Shown: one piece after another, positions 1 to 10,200 of the stretch
Position numbering within the stretch: the stretch's first letter is position 1
Layout: every line of letters begins with the position of its first letter
NCBI RefSeq assembly: GCF_000172795.2
Contig: NZ_CP020947.1
Span: forward strand, 2,359,001 to 2,423,000
From: Rhizobium sp. CIAT894
GTDB lineage: Bacteria; Pseudomonadota; Alphaproteobacteria; Rhizobiales; Rhizobiaceae
Reading direction: 5' to 3'
DNA length: 64,000 nucleotides
Program-made: the position numbers and the translations under genes
Notes under the pieces: model-generated
Database searches by the model: none
The model's input: the letters and a program-made list of their open reading frames with translations, nothing else
What the model was told of the DNA's origin: nothing

Positions 1-1
1 A

Positions 2-169
2 ATCGAGGCGGAAGCTCTGAGGCTGGGATTCACCAGAATTTATACCGAAGCCAGTAGAACCGCCCGGCCGTTTTTCGAGCGTAGGGGTTTCCGCGTGATA
101 TCAAGGCAAACCGTCGAGAAACGCGGGCAAAGCCTGGAAAACTTCCTCATGGAAAAACTCTACGCGTAA
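2..169 (+). CDS. GNAT-family N-acetyltransferase, C-terminal fragment (cut by window edge)
   Basis: An open frame enters at the left edge and ends with TAA at 167-169, giving 55 residues. It reads AEALRLGFTRIYTEASRTA, then PFFERRGFRV, and ends FLMEKLYA. This is the last strand-helix-strand of the GNAT fold, where an Ala/Ser-rich helix follows a 'GF..IYLEAS' strand and precedes 'FYE+.GF'. GNAT enzymes transfer an acetyl group from acetyl-CoA to an amine. The substrate cannot be told from this piece, and the acetyl-CoA-binding part lies outside the window. It converges on the inositol-phosphatase-like gene that follows. Family is fairly sure; function is unknown. Confidence 0.7.
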   Translation: MEAEALRLGFTRIYTEASRTARPFFERRGFRVISRQTVEKRGQSLENFLMEKLYA

Positions 170-265
170 CAGGTACGCACCCCAATGACTGTCCGGATGA
201 AACCGGCATTCCCCGTCGCAGGGCACGGCCGCAAAATCAGCGTTCTGCGGCCGGGTCTCATCCGT

Positions 266-1090
266 TCAGACCGTGAAGACCTCGCGCCGCAGCAGGTCCC
301 AGGAAGCCTTGTCGGGAGCCACCAGCAGCCCACCTTCGAGATGGTGCGGCAGATAGGGCGAGCCGTCGAAACGGGCGGCATACCCGCCGGCCTCCTGCGA
401 GATCAGCGCGCCCGCGAGGTGATCCCAGGGCATCATTTTGTTATACATCAGATAATGGACATGCCCGCCGGCGAAGGTGCGGTATTCGTGCGCCGCACAG
501 CGGTAGTTGGTGAGAAAACGCACCTTGGCGAGATTGCCGAGAATCTCCGCCCGCTTCTCCTGCCGCAGATAGCCGGTGGAGGCCATGCCGACCATCTGAC
601 CGAGTGAGACAGGCTCGGCAGCGCGCAACCGCCGCACCTCGCCGTCCGGCCGCCGCAGCCAGGCGCCGCCACCCTTTTCCGCCATCACCCAATCATCGCC
701 CATCGGATCGTAGATGATGCCGGCAATGGTCTCGCCGCCCGATATGACCGAGGCCATGACGCCGAAGGCGGGGATGCCGGCGGCGAAGTTGAACGTGCCG
801 TCGACCGGATCGACGACAATGGCAAGATCGGCATCTGCGAGCCTGCCAAGCAAATCAGGTTCGGCCGCGACCGATTCTTCGCCGAGGAACAGCGCGCTCG
901 GCCAGAGCCGCTCTGCTTCCGCCTTGATCATCCGTTCGGCCCGTTCGTCGGCCTCTGTGACGAGATCGGTCGCCTCGCTCTTGGCACGCACATCATCCTC
1001 GCCAAGCCGGCGGAAGCGCGGCAGGATCTCCGTCTTCGCCGCACGGCGCAAGAGATCGGCAAGAACGGTCACGTCGACAGTCGCAGTCAT
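266..1090 (-). CDS. Inositol monophosphatase family protein (first of tandem pair)
   Basis: 274 residues, the normal length for this Mg2+-dependent, Li+-sensitive phosphatase fold. Metal-site motifs are visible: GEE at about 70-72, DPVDGT at 94-99, and PWDHLAG at 221-227, whose Asp completes the metal cluster. The family removes phosphate from inositol-1-phosphate, histidinol phosphate, PAP or sugar phosphates; the sequence does not show which. A near-identical-architecture paralogue lies 41 bp upstream on the same strand, so the two are probably co-transcribed. The ATG start is preceded by GAAGGA. SuhB or HisN type is possible, but the DPVDGTFNFAAG form fits a separate rhizobial subgroup better, so no symbol is given. 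Confidence 0.88.
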   Translation of the reverse strand: MTATVDVTVLADLLRRAAKTEILPRFRRLGEDDVRAKSEATDLVTEADERAERMIKAEAERLWPSALFLGEESVAAEPDLLGRLADADLAIVVDPVDGTFNFAAGIPAFGVMASVISGGETIAGIIYDPMGDDWVMAEKGGGAWLRRPDGEVRRLRAAEPVSLGQMVGMASTGYLRQEKRAEILGNLAKVRFLTNYRCAAHEYRTFAGGHVHYLMYNKMMPWDHLAGALISQEAGGYAARFDGSPYLPHHLEGGLLVAPDKASWDLLRREVFTV

Positions 1091-1131
1091 GTCAAATCCT
1101 TCGGCTCGGCCTCCGGGTAAAGGGTCTCAAA

Positions 1132-1959
1132 TCAGATGCCGACGATCTCACGCCGGATCATCTGCCAGCTTTCCCTGTCGGGCGCGGAGATGATGCCGCC
1201 TGTCGTCTCACCGGGACGATAAGGCGTACCGTCGAATTTCGCCGTATGGCCGCCGGCCTCCTGATGTGCGAGCACGCCGGCCAGGTGATCCCAGGGCATC
1301 AGCTTCGCATGGCCGATGAAATGCAGCTTGCCGGAGGCGGCTAGCCAATACTCATAGGCCGAGCAGTTGAAGGCGAAGGTCATCCTGATCTTTGCCATGT
1401 TGGCTGAGATGCGTGAGCGGTCCGGGTCATCCATGTGGCCCCACGAGATGCCGCCGACCATCTGGTTCAAGGCGGCGGGCTCCGCCACAGCAAGCCTGCT
1501 CGATTGCCCGTCCTGCCGCGTCAGGAAGGCGCCCGCTCCTTTGATCGCCGTCACCGTATCGCCGAGAACGGGATCATGAATGATGCCGGCGACCGTCTCG
1601 CCCTTGACGGTTACCGCCAGCATCGTCCCGAAGACAGGAAGCCCGGCGGCGAAATTGAAAGTTCCATCGACAGGATCGATGACGAAGGCAAGCTCGGCAT
1701 CGGCAAGTGCCGGCACGACGGACCGGTCGGCCTCATAAGCCTCCTCGCCGACGACGAGTGCCGAGGGAAAGCGCTCTTTCAGCGCCGCGGTGATCCTGTG
1801 TTCGGCGAGCAGATCCGCCTGCGTCACAACATCGATCGCGGAGGTCTTTTCCGAAACATCGCCAGCACCGAGATTACGAAAACGCGGCATGATCTCGGCT
1901 TGCGCCGCTCCCCTGACGCAATCGCCGAGAAAGAGAATATCCTGATCTGAAATTGTCAT
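1132..1959 (-). CDS. Inositol monophosphatase family protein (second of tandem pair)
   Basis: 275 residues with the same metal-binding motifs as its downstream neighbour: GEE at 71-73, DPVDGT at 95-100 and PWDHLAG near 222. The two proteins share long stretches such as DPVDGTFNFAAG and PWDHLAG but differ over much of the rest, which fits an old tandem duplication. It is expected to be a cytosolic Mg2+-dependent sugar- or inositol-phosphate phosphatase; the substrate is unknown. The ATG has an AGGAA ribosome-binding site. It lies 48 bp downstream of ttcA on the same strand and is the first gene of the pair. Confidence 0.88.
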   Translation of the reverse strand: MTISDQDILFLGDCVRGAAQAEIMPRFRNLGAGDVSEKTSAIDVVTQADLLAEHRITAALKERFPSALVVGEEAYEADRSVVPALADAELAFVIDPVDGTFNFAAGLPVFGTMLAVTVKGETVAGIIHDPVLGDTVTAIKGAGAFLTRQDGQSSRLAVAEPAALNQMVGGISWGHMDDPDRSRISANMAKIRMTFAFNCSAYEYWLAASGKLHFIGHAKLMPWDHLAGVLAHQEAGGHTAKFDGTPYRPGETTGGIISAPDRESWQMIRREIVGI

Positions 1960-2007
1960 GCGAATTCCTGTCCTTGATCCAAATAGCCAGCCTGCTTAGC
2001 CGGCCAT

Positions 2008-2880
2008 TCATGACGGATCTGTGACACCAAGGGTGGAAAAGTCGAAGAGTTTAGGATCGAGCAGATGCGACGGGTTCACATGCGAAAGCGCCCGCAGCAT
2101 CGTGTCCTTGCGTCCCGGCATGCGCCGCTCGATATCGGCGAGCATGTCCTTCATCGCATTGCGCTGCAGCCCATCCTGCGAGCCGCAGAGATCGCAGGGA
2201 ATGATCGGAAACTGCATGGCGGCGGCGAACTTCGCGAGGTCGTCCTCGGCGGCATAAGCGAGCGGCCGAAGCACCATCAGGTCGCCCTCGTCGTTCAGAA
2301 GTTTCGCCGGCATGGAGGCAAGCCGCCCGCCGTGGAAGAAATTCATGAAGAAGGTTTCGAGAATATCCTCGCGGTGATGGCCGAGCACCAGCGCATCGCA
2401 GCCCTCCTCCCGCGCGACGCGGTAGAGATTGCCGCGCCGCAGCCGCGAACAGAGCGAGCAATAGGTCGCCCCCTCCGGCACTTTTTCCTTCACGATCGAA
2501 TAGGTATCTCGATATTCGATCCGATGCCGCACGCCGATTTTGGTCAGATAGTCCGGCAGCACGTGCTTCGGAAAGTTCGGCTGGCCCTGGTCGAGATTGC
2601 AGGCAACAAGCTCGACCGGCAGCAGGCCGCGCCATTGCAGGTCGAGCAGCAGCGCCAGCAGCCCGTAAGAATCCTTGCCGCCGGAAAGGCCGACAAGCCA
2701 ACGCTTCTGCCCCTTGAGCATGTCGAAATCGTCGAAGGCCTGGCGCACCTGCCGCAGCAGCCGCTTGCGCAGCTTGTTGAAGGAGACAGAGCGCGGTGCA
2801 TCGGCAAACAGCGCATGGCCGATGCCGCTGTCGGCTTCGCCGCTTTCCAGGTCATCCGCGATATTGGCTGCGATATTCAT
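2008..2880 (-). CDS. ttcA: tRNA 2-thiocytidine(32) synthetase TtcA
   Basis: 290 residues. TtcA activates C32 of certain tRNAs with ATP and replaces the oxygen by sulfur, using a labile Fe-S cluster. The PP-loop ATP site SGGKDS is at about 66-71. The two CxxC pairs typical of TtcA are present: CSLC at 141-144 and CDLC at 229-232. [11 protein letters not shown] near 166-176 is another family hallmark. Length is normal. The ATG follows a GGA-rich ribosome-binding site. It sits between glsA and the inositol-phosphatase pair on the same strand, with no obvious functional link to either. Confidence 0.93.
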   Translation of the reverse strand: MNIAANIADDLESGEADSGIGHALFADAPRSVSFNKLRKRLLRQVRQAFDDFDMLKGQKRWLVGLSGGKDSYGLLALLLDLQWRGLLPVELVACNLDQGQPNFPKHVLPDYLTKIGVRHRIEYRDTYSIVKEKVPEGATYCSLCSRLRRGNLYRVAREEGCDALVLGHHREDILETFFMNFFHGGRLASMPAKLLNDEGDLMVLRPLAYAAEDDLAKFAAAMQFPIIPCDLCGSQDGLQRNAMKDMLADIERRMPGRKDTMLRALSHVNPSHLLDPKLFDFSTLGVTDPS

Positions 2881-2939
2881 GGCTCCGTCCTATCGAAGAT
2901 TCATGCTTGCCTTATCAGAAACCCTTCGCCAACACAGCC

Positions 2940-3869
2940 TCAATCGCCGAAAACAGACCAGCCGGTGCGCGCCGCCAGCATTTCCAGCGCCACGGCACCG
3001 AGCTGCGAATTGCCGACCTTATTGAGACCCGGCGACCAAACCGCGATCGAGGCAATGCCGGGCGCAACGGCGAAGATGCCGCCGCCCACACCGCTCTTGC
3101 CGGGCAGGCCGACATGATAGGCGAAATCACCCGAGCCGTCGTAATGGCCGCAGGTCAGCATCAGCGCGTTGATGCGCCGCGCCCGCTTCGGCGAGACCAC
3201 CGAATGGCCGGTCATCGGATTGCTGCCGCGCGCCGCCAGGAACAGCCCGGCGCGGGCGAGCTGCTCGCAGCTCATCGATAGAGCGCATTGATGGAAATAG
3301 ACGCCGAGCACATGGTCGACGGGATGGTCGAGATTACGATAGGCGCGCATGAAATTGGCGAGCGCGACATTGCGATAGCCGGTCTGCGTTTCCGAGCGCG
3401 CCACCTTGTCGTCGATGGTGATCGATTCGTCGTCGGCGAGATACCGCACGAAGCGCAGAAATTCGCCGATCGCCTCGCGCGGCGCATGACCGGCCAGGAC
3501 GACGTCGCTGACGGCGATCGCGCCGGCATTGATGAAGGGATTGCGCGGTATCCCGCTTTCATGCTCGAGCTGGACGATCGAGTTGAAGGCCGATCCGGAC
3601 GGTTCACGCCCGACGCGCTTCCAAAGGCCTTCGCCGACCTTGCCGAGCGCCAGCGTCAGCATGAAGACCTTGGAGATGCTCTGGATCGAGAAGGCGATGT
3701 CGGCATCGCCGACACGGTAGACCTTGCCGTCGACGGTAACGATCGCCATGCCGAACTGCCGTGGATCGACCTTGGCCAGCTCCGGAATATAATCGGCGAC
3801 CTTACCCTCGCCGACCCGCGGCAGGATATCGGTGTAGATGCTATCGAGGGTCGCCTGCAAATCCGCCAT
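2940..3869 (-). CDS. glsA: Glutaminase (serine-dependent, GlsA type)
   Basis: 309 residues. It hydrolyses L-glutamine to glutamate and ammonia in the cytosol. The serine beta-lactamase-like active site SISK is at about 64-67, and the family blocks [20 protein letters not shown] and WSPGLN are present. Length matches bacterial GlsA (about 308). The ATG is preceded by GGAGAGAAG. The gene lies downstream of rpsD on the same strand, but a strong terminator between them makes it a separate unit. Confidence 0.95.
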   Translation of the reverse strand: MADLQATLDSIYTDILPRVGEGKVADYIPELAKVDPRQFGMAIVTVDGKVYRVGDADIAFSIQSISKVFMLTLALGKVGEGLWKRVGREPSGSAFNSIVQLEHESGIPRNPFINAGAIAVSDVVLAGHAPREAIGEFLRFVRYLADDESITIDDKVARSETQTGYRNVALANFMRAYRNLDHPVDHVLGVYFHQCALSMSCEQLARAGLFLAARGSNPMTGHSVVSPKRARRINALMLTCGHYDGSGDFAYHVGLPGKSGVGGGIFAVAPGIASIAVWSPGLNKVGNSQLGAVALEMLAARTGWSVFGD

Positions 3870-3887
3870 CGCTTCTCTCCTAATAAC

Positions 3888-3915
3888 AAAAAAGCCGCCC
3901 GAAAGAGCGGCTTTT
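3888..3915 (-). terminator. Rho-independent terminator of rpsD
   Basis: On the minus strand the sequence forms AAAAGCCGC, an 8-nt loop, then GCGGCTTTT followed by more T. The stem starts 26 bp after the rpsD stop codon and lies just before glsA, so it should separate the two transcription units. Confidence 0.85.
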
Positions 3916-3941
3916 CCATAAGCGAAAACGCCTGGTTCGTC

Positions 3942-4559
3942 TTAACGCGAATAGAATTCGACGACCAGATGCGGTTCCATGACGACCGGGAACGGAACGT
4001 CGCTCAGCGTCGGGACGCGGCCGAAGGTAGCGACCATCTTGTTGTGATCGACTTCGATATAGTCGGGAACGTCGCGCTCTGCGAGGCTGACGGCTTCCAG
4101 AACGGTCACCAGCTGCTTCGACTTCTCGCGAACTTCAATGACGTCGCCGGCCTTGCAGCGGTAAGAACCGATGTTGACGCGAACGCCGTTGACGGTGACG
4201 TGGCCATGGTTGACGAACTGACGGGCAGCGAAGACCGTCGGAACGAACTTGGCGCGATAGACGATCGCGTCGAGGCGCGATTCCAGCAGGCCGATCAGGT
4301 TTTCCGAGGTGTCGCCCTTGCGGCGGTCGGCTTCAGCGAAGATCGCGCGGAACTGCTTTTCGCGCAGGTCGCCGTAGTAGCCCTTGAGCTTCTGCTTGGC
4401 ACGCAGCTGCACACCGAAGTCCGAAAGCTTGCCCTTGCGGCGCTGGCCGTGCTGGCCCGGGCCGTATTCGCGGCGGTTCACCGGGGACTTCGGACGGCCC
4501 CAGATGTTTTCGCCCATACGGCGGTCGATTTTGTACTTGGACGATTCGCGCTTGCTCAT
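3942..4559 (-). CDS. rpsD: 30S ribosomal protein S4
   Basis: 205 residues, the standard S4 length. S4 binds the 5' domain of 16S rRNA and nucleates assembly of the small subunit. The N-terminus [14 protein letters not shown], the [10 protein letters not shown] block and the S4 RNA-binding domain ([11 protein letters not shown] through [11 protein letters not shown], about 95-160) are typical of alphaproteobacteria. The chosen ATG has an AAAGGAAA ribosome-binding site; a longer in-frame extension upstream is not conserved-looking. Monocistronic: a terminator follows and an unrelated gene precedes. Confidence 0.97.
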   Translation of the reverse strand: MSKRESSKYKIDRRMGENIWGRPKSPVNRREYGPGQHGQRRKGKLSDFGVQLRAKQKLKGYYGDLREKQFRAIFAEADRRKGDTSENLIGLLESRLDAIVYRAKFVPTVFAARQFVNHGHVTVNGVRVNIGSYRCKAGDVIEVREKSKQLVTVLEAVSLAERDVPDYIEVDHNKMVATFGRVPTLSDVPFPVVMEPHLVVEFYSR

Positions 4560-4784
4560 CGCATTTCCTTTCAAAGGTTTATGGCGATTTGTTACCAAAC
4601 CGCACGAAGGAAACACGCCCTCCTCTGATCTCTGCCGAGATCTGACAGGATATTCCGGTTACGCGAACTGGAACCATCCACGGGACATGTCAAATGAAAC
4701 ACCGGACATTGCTGCCCGGTGCTTGGCGCGGTCTTTAGAGGTCCGTCATGAAAATGTCAACAGCGGCAAAACCCGAAACAACCA

Positions 4785-6296
4785 CTATTCCGCCGCCAGC
4801 GGCTGATCGCCGGTATCGGGCGCGTTGGCGTCGCCTGGCGCCGTCTGGCAGCCCATATCCGGGAAGGCGACGATACGCTTGCCGGAAAAATCCGTGTGCA
4901 CGACGATGCTGCCCTGCTCCTCGAAATAGCCGAGCAGGCGCCGTGCCCGGCGGGCGGAATGGGTGCCGTAGGCGCGGGCGATGCGGGCGTCCGACGGGCA
5001 CGGTTCGCCGCAGACGGCGGCCTTGGCAAGCATCAGGAAGACGCCCTGGAGGTCGTCGGTGACACCAGATGACAGCGATAGCGCCGTCGCCCACTCGTCG
5101 CTCGCCGCTGTCGCGGCATCGACACCGGAGCGGGAGATCGCCACACGCCGGCGGAAATCCGGCAGCGCGATCGGCGGTCCCGGCACGCGGCGCATGCGCA
5201 ACCGCACGAGAAAATCCTGGTAGAGAACCGAATCGGTACGGAAGGCGGAGGTGGGATCGTCGAGTATTTCGGCAAGCACACCGGCGAGGCGCTCTTCCCG
5301 CTCCTCGGCGGAGACCTCCACCTGGCTCGCCCTCGCCTCGACAGGCGCAGGCGACGCCGCTGGTGTCGAGCGCGAAAGTTCAGCCAATATATCGGTGGTC
5401 GGCCGCGGGGCCGGCGGCGCGCGGCGCACGAGCGGACGCTGGAATTCCTCCGGATCGGGCGTGAAGATCAGGTCCTCGACATCCTGTGGCGCATCCGGCA
5501 GCGGCATCAGCTTCGGGCTGGAAGAGCGCGCGGAGGTTTCCACCGCGCCGATCTGGATCGGCAGCGGCCGGCGCGACAGCGCAGGGCCGAGGGCGACGAA
5601 ATTGCCGCGCTTCAGATCCCGGAACATCTCGGCCTGGCGCCGGTCCATGCCGAGCAGGTCGGCGGCGCGCGCCATGTCGATATCGAGAAAGGTGCGGCCC
5701 ATCAGGAAATTCGAGGCCTCGGCCGCGACGTTCTTGGCGAGTTTGGCAAGCCGCTGCGTGGCAATGACGCCGGCAAGCCCGCGCTTACGGCCGCGGCACA
5801 TCAGGTTGGTCATCGCGCCGAGCGACATCTTGCGCGCATCTTCCGAGACGTCGCCGCCCACCGACGGTGCAAACATCTGCGCCTCGTCGACAACGACGAG
5901 AACCGGATACCAATATTCGCGATCGGCATCGAACATGCCGTTGAGGAAGGCGGCGGCCGCACGCATCTGCTGCTCGATATCGAGACCTTCAAGCGTCAGC
6001 ACGCAGGAGACGCGATGCTGACGGATGCGGTTGGCAATGCCCGCCAATTCCGCCTCGGTGCGCTCGCCGTCGACGACGATATGGCCGAACCTGTCGCTGA
6101 GAGTGACGAAATCACCCTCGGGATCGATGATGACCTGCTGCACCCATTGCGCGGATTGCTCGAGCAGACGGCGCAAAAGATGCGACTTGCCCGATCCGGA
6201 ATTACCCTGCACGAGCAGACGGGTCGCCAGCAGCTCCTCGATATCGAGCGTCGCCGGGCTGCCGGACGCCAATCCCATATCGATACCAACCTGCAA
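4785..6296 (-). CDS. HerA-type (DUF87) ATP-binding protein
   Basis: 503 residues. Walker A GNSGSGKS at about 31-38 and Walker B VLVVVDEAQ at about 133-141 lie in a HerA/FtsK-like ATPase core, followed by RKRGLAGVIATQRL, the usual sensor region. HerA-family proteins are hexameric motors acting on DNA ends, usually with NurA; no nurA is visible nearby, so the partner is unknown. The C-terminal third (about 330-480) looks like a winged-helix or linker region. The start is TTG with GAGG eight bases upstream; an ATG six codons in is the alternative. Similar stand-alone DUF87 ATPases are common in rhizobia; their role is unclear. Confidence 0.8.
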   Translation of the reverse strand: MQVGIDMGLASGSPATLDIEELLATRLLVQGNSGSGKSHLLRRLLEQSAQWVQQVIIDPEGDFVTLSDRFGHIVVDGERTEAELAGIANRIRQHRVSCVLTLEGLDIEQQMRAAAAFLNGMFDADREYWYPVLVVVDEAQMFAPSVGGDVSEDARKMSLGAMTNLMCRGRKRGLAGVIATQRLAKLAKNVAAEASNFLMGRTFLDIDMARAADLLGMDRRQAEMFRDLKRGNFVALGPALSRRPLPIQIGAVETSARSSSPKLMPLPDAPQDVEDLIFTPDPEEFQRPLVRRAPPAPRPTTDILAELSRSTPAASPAPVEARASQVEVSAEEREERLAGVLAEILDDPTSAFRTDSVLYQDFLVRLRMRRVPGPPIALPDFRRRVAISRSGVDAATAASDEWATALSLSSGVTDDLQGVFLMLAKAAVCGEPCPSDARIARAYGTHSARRARRLLGYFEEQGSIVVHTDFSGKRIVAFPDMGCQTAPGDANAPDTGDQPLAAE

Positions 6297-6424
6297 TGCT
6301 GATCCTCGCGGCCAAGAGACTCACATGAACGAACCGCCATTCTTCCGAAACGGCAACGCCCCGTCTATCAAAGAATCTGCTGATTTTCAGGGTCGGATTT
6401 CGCCAACCCACAGGACAATTCCCT

Positions 6425-7225
6425 TCATGCTCTCAAGCCGAAACCCTGCATCAGCCGCCGTGTCGCGAAATCCTGGTGGCCGGACGTGAAGACCGCGAAG
6501 TCGAAATTGTCGGGATGCACCGCATCGGCCGCCGCCGGCACCAGCGTGCGGGCGCGGCGCGCGATTGCTTCGGCCGGATCAAGCCAGTCCACCGGCCAGG
6601 GCGCAAGCCGCCGGAAAAGATTGGCCATGAACGGATAATGGGTGCAGGCCAGCACGACGATATCGGTCTTTTGACCATCCTTCTCGACGAAACATTGGTC
6701 GATTTCCGCAAGCACGGCGTCGTCGGAGACGGCGTCGCCGCGAATATAGGCTTCGGCCATGCGCGCAAGGTTCTCCGAGCCGACAAGGCGGACATGGCAT
6801 TGCTGCGCGAAGGACTGGATGAGGTCGCGCGTATAGGCCCGCTTCACCGTGCCGGGGGTGGCAAGCACCGAAACCAGCCCCGAGCGCGTGCGCTCCGCCG
6901 CCGGTTTGATCGCCGGCACGGTGCCGACGAAGGTCATCTGGGGAAAGGCGGCCCGCAGGTCGGCTCCAACAAGCGTGAAGGCGGTGTTGCAGGCGATGAT
7001 ACAGACTTCGGGATCATGTTCCGTCAAGAGCTTGCCGAAGAGCCCGATGATCCGCTCCTTCAGCGCCTGTTCCTCCCAGCCGCCGTAGGGAAAGCCGGCA
7101 TCGTCGGCGACATAGATAAAGCCGCGTTCCGGCATCAGCACACGCGCCTCACGCAGCACGGTCAGCCCGCCGATGCCGGAATCGAAGAGGAGGATGGGTT
7201 TCAGCTCACGCGTCGTCGCTGTCAT
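6425..7225 (-). CDS. murI: Glutamate racemase
   Basis: 266 residues. It converts L-glutamate to D-glutamate for peptidoglycan. Both catalytic cysteines are present: ACNTA (Cys79) and ACTHYPF (Cys194), and the N-terminus has the family motif [10 protein letters not shown]. The start chosen is the ATG at 7223-7225, since the frame further upstream runs antiparallel to conserved trmJ residues in another frame. It overlaps the 3' end of trmJ by 20 bp on the same strand, so the two are translationally close and probably co-transcribed. Confidence 0.94.
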   Translation of the reverse strand: MTATTRELKPILLFDSGIGGLTVLREARVLMPERGFIYVADDAGFPYGGWEEQALKERIIGLFGKLLTEHDPEVCIIACNTAFTLVGADLRAAFPQMTFVGTVPAIKPAAERTRSGLVSVLATPGTVKRAYTRDLIQSFAQQCHVRLVGSENLARMAEAYIRGDAVSDDAVLAEIDQCFVEKDGQKTDIVVLACTHYPFMANLFRRLAPWPVDWLDPAEAIARRARTLVPAAADAVHPDNFDFAVFTSGHQDFATRRLMQGFGLRA

Positions 7226-8036
7226 CTGGCAGTGTTTCCTTGGCCGGTGTCGGGAACCTGCCGCCGCGCGGGCTCTTGCGCGAGAAGCGGTCGAGGGAGG
7301 AGATGACGCCGCGCAACACGCTGATTTCCTGCTCCGTGAAAGCCCGGCGGGATAGAACTGCACGCAGATTGTCGACCATTTTTGGCTTTTTCCCGGCAGG
7401 ATGGAAATATCCACGCGCATCGAGCGCCTCTTCCAGCTGATCGAATAGGCCGAAGAGCTGTTCCTTGGTCGACGGCGTCTGTCCCATTGCCTGGAAGGGC
7501 ACGGCGCCGACATCCTCCATGCCTGACTTCATCCATTCGTACGACATCAGCAGCACGGCCTGGGCTATATTCAATGAGGCAAAAGCCGGGTTGACCGGAA
7601 AGGTGACGATCTCGTCGGCAAGCGCCACTTCCTCATTGGTCAGCCCCCAGCGCTCCCGCCCGAACAGAATGCCGGTGCCCTCGCCCGCCCGGAATTTTGC
7701 TCTGAGCGTCTCGGCGGCGATGACGGGGGAGCGCACCGGCTTATAACCGTCGCGTTCGCGCGCCGTCGTCGCATAGACGAAGTTAAGGTCGGCGACCGCC
7801 TGCTCCAGCGTGTCGTAGACCTTCGTTGCCGCGATCACATGATCGGCCTTGGAGGCAGTCGCCAGGGCTTTTTCATTCGGCCAGCCGTCGCGCGGATTGA
7901 CAAGGCGCAATTCGGCAAGGCCGAAATTCGCCATGGCGCGCGCCACCATGCCGATATTCTCGCCCATCTGCGGCTCGACCAGAATGATGGCCGGCCCTTC
8001 GGCCAGAAGTTGACGCTCGCTGTTCGTGCCTGCCAT
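7206..8036 (-). CDS. trmJ: TrmJ-like tRNA/rRNA 2'-O-methyltransferase (SpoU/TrmH family)
   Basis: 276 residues. The SPOUT knot motifs are visible: [20 protein letters not shown] at about 21-40, then [13 protein letters not shown], and [14 protein letters not shown]. These bind AdoMet within a trefoil knot. TrmJ 2'-O-methylates position 32 of the tRNA anticodon loop. The C-terminal extension of about 90 residues is typical of TrmJ. The start is the ATG at 8034-8036 with AGGGATAGGA upstream. It begins five bases after the FUSC-family gene and overlaps murI downstream, forming one operon. Confidence 0.88.
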   Translation of the reverse strand: MAGTNSERQLLAEGPAIILVEPQMGENIGMVARAMANFGLAELRLVNPRDGWPNEKALATASKADHVIAATKVYDTLEQAVADLNFVYATTARERDGYKPVRSPVIAAETLRAKFRAGEGTGILFGRERWGLTNEEVALADEIVTFPVNPAFASLNIAQAVLLMSYEWMKSGMEDVGAVPFQAMGQTPSTKEQLFGLFDQLEEALDARGYFHPAGKKPKMVDNLRAVLSRRAFTEQEISVLRGVISSLDRFSRKSPRGGRFPTPAKETLPDDSDDA

Positions 8037-8040
8037 GGTC

Positions 8041-10080
8041 CTATCCCTGTTTCGAGCGCGCAATAACCTCGCCCGCTGCAAACGGCAAGACGTCGGCCTG
8101 CGGATAGAGCCTTTCCAGCGCCGAACCGATCATTTCGGGCCCCAGCCTGGCGCCCTCCCGCAACAGCGGCAGGTGTCGTCCCGTTGTCCGGGATGTCTTG
8201 CGCTCGATCAGAAAACAGGCCGAACCGCGCGGCGCGGCATTGTCGATGATGGCCAGGTCCGCCGCGATCAACCTGTTCAAATTGTCGTCGGCAACAGGCG
8301 TGTCGTAACTCTTCGCCAAAATACGTGCCCAATAGGTGCAGGACAGGAAAATCGCCAGCGTCTGACGAATCTGGCCGGGCCGCGTCACCACCGACCAGGA
8401 GGAGCCGAGTGGCCGCGCCGCCACCGTCACATCGCGGTAACAGGCATCGATCTTCTGCGACAGCGCGATCAGCTCGAAACTGCTCCTGCCCTCGCCGAGC
8501 GCGCCAAGCAGGTCGCGCAGCGCCTGGAACCAACGCTCGAGTGCAGCATCGAGTGCGCCGCGCGTACGCGCGGGAAAGACGATGAAGGCGACCGCCGTTC
8601 CGGCCACAGCGCCGATCACGGTCTCGCCGATCCGCAGCTTCAACAGATCGAGTGTCAGCACACCGGTCATGCCGTAGACCAGGCAGAGCACGATCGAGAT
8701 GAAGAAGGTCATCGTCGCGTAAGAGACCTGCAGGAAATAAAAGGCGAGGAAGATGCAGACGACGGCGACGGGAATGGCGATTGCCTGTTCACCCGAAATC
8801 AGCGTCGCCAGCCCAAGACCGATGGCGATGCCGAACACGGTGCCGACCGAGCGCGACAGCGCCTTCATCGCCGTATCGCCGCGCGAATTGGTGTTGGTGA
8901 AGACGAGGAAAGAAGCGAGCACAGCCCAGAACCAGCGCTCGCGCGACAAGAGCAGGCCAAAGCCCATAGCGATTGCCGAGGCGAGCGTGATCTGCAGCGC
9001 CGAGCGCAGCAGCGGATTGCCGAATGAAAAGTCGATCGGCTGGGATTGCGCCGTGTCGCTGATCGTATCGATGCCGGAAAAGCTGGAAGCCTGCCCGTCG
9101 TCGATCGCCTGCGTCAGTTGCTGCCGCGCCTCGCCGAGCCAGATCAGTGCCCGCACTGTCTCGCTCTGCGGCTGGTCCCCGATGGATTCCGCCTTCCGTT
9201 CATAGGTGGCAAGCTCAGCCTTGTCGGCCTCGATCACGGCGTGAACGAGCGCAAAAGGCGGCGGGCTCTGGAAACTCAGCACGATGGCGCTCTCGGCGGC
9301 AAGATGTGCATCGAAGAGCCGGATCGCCAGCTCAGCTGCAGGGTCGGCGGCGCCGTCGAAGACGCCGGCCGGCGGCCGCGGAATGAAGGTCTCCGCCATC
9401 AGCACCACCTCCTTCAGCCGGTCTTCCAGCTGGCGCAGTTCCTGCCGGTCGGCCTCGCCGACCTCGGCGCTGCCGGCGATGGCGGCGAGCTTGAAGAGGA
9501 TCTGGTTGATCCTTCCCCTGACGCTTTCGAGCGAGCGCAGCAAGTCGCGCCGCCAATCGTCTGGCGGGAGCACCGCCCTCACCAGATGACCGACCAGCAC
9601 CGAGACGACGGGACCGATCGCCACCTCCGGCAGATCGGTCAGCGAAGGCCGGAAATAGGCGCCCATGAAATAGGAGGTGAAGGCGAACATGCCGATGGCA
9701 AAACCGCGCGGCCCGAACACCCGTCCCGCAGATGCAAGCGCGATCACCACCAGGAAGACGAGATCAGAGAGAAGACGGCTATCCTCGAGCCCGGCCGCGA
9801 CGGCGACGATGGCAAGGCTTGCGACACAACCGAGGAGCCGCGTCACCAGCTGGCGCGCATTTCCCCTATCGCGAACGGCAATCCCGCCTTCGATCGACAG
9901 AACGATGCCGAGGCCGAAAGCCGCAGTCGGCAGCGGCAGAACAAGGGCGTGGATGGCAAGCAGGATCAGGAACGAGAGGACGATCGCCAGCGTCACCCGC
10001 GAGGCCATGCGCAGACGCGAAAGCGCCGGATCGTTGGCAAGCAGCCAGTCGCGAAGCTGAAAACCGGAAAACAAATGCAA
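8041..10080 (-). CDS. FUSC-family (fusaric acid resistance-like) inner-membrane protein
   Basis: 679 residues in the usual duplicated FUSC layout: a hydrophobic block at about 25-170, a cytoplasmic segment of about 180 residues, a second hydrophobic block at about 350-490, and a soluble tail. Related proteins (AaeB, YccS, FusC) export aromatic acids or act in the envelope, but the substrate here cannot be read from sequence, and no membrane fusion partner is adjacent. The start is TTG at 10080 or the TTG two codons later; the second has better spacing to a GAGGG site. It is first in a run with trmJ and murI. Confidence 0.8.
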   Translation of the reverse strand: MHLFSGFQLRDWLLANDPALSRLRMASRVTLAIVLSFLILLAIHALVLPLPTAAFGLGIVLSIEGGIAVRDRGNARQLVTRLLGCVASLAIVAVAAGLEDSRLLSDLVFLVVIALASAGRVFGPRGFAIGMFAFTSYFMGAYFRPSLTDLPEVAIGPVVSVLVGHLVRAVLPPDDWRRDLLRSLESVRGRINQILFKLAAIAGSAEVGEADRQELRQLEDRLKEVVLMAETFIPRPPAGVFDGAADPAAELAIRLFDAHLAAESAIVLSFQSPPPFALVHAVIEADKAELATYERKAESIGDQPQSETVRALIWLGEARQQLTQAIDDGQASSFSGIDTISDTAQSQPIDFSFGNPLLRSALQITLASAIAMGFGLLLSRERWFWAVLASFLVFTNTNSRGDTAMKALSRSVGTVFGIAIGLGLATLISGEQAIAIPVAVVCIFLAFYFLQVSYATMTFFISIVLCLVYGMTGVLTLDLLKLRIGETVIGAVAGTAVAFIVFPARTRGALDAALERWFQALRDLLGALGEGRSSFELIALSQKIDACYRDVTVAARPLGSSWSVVTRPGQIRQTLAIFLSCTYWARILAKSYDTPVADDNLNRLIAADLAIIDNAAPRGSACFLIERKTSRTTGRHLPLLREGARLGPEMIGSALERLYPQADVLPFAAGEVIARSKQG

Positions 10081-10200
10081 GAGCCCTCATGCTACGGAAG
10101 GATCGACAGATATCGCCGCAAAAGCGGAAATCAAACCATCGGAGAACCGGTCGGAACAATAGCCCGGCATCGATTCTCCGGTATCGATCGAATGTCGCGC

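Noticed and set aside
3288..4628. 446-codon plus-strand frame over glsA and rpsD
   Set aside because: Spans the antisense of two conserved genes and the terminator between them; no known domain.
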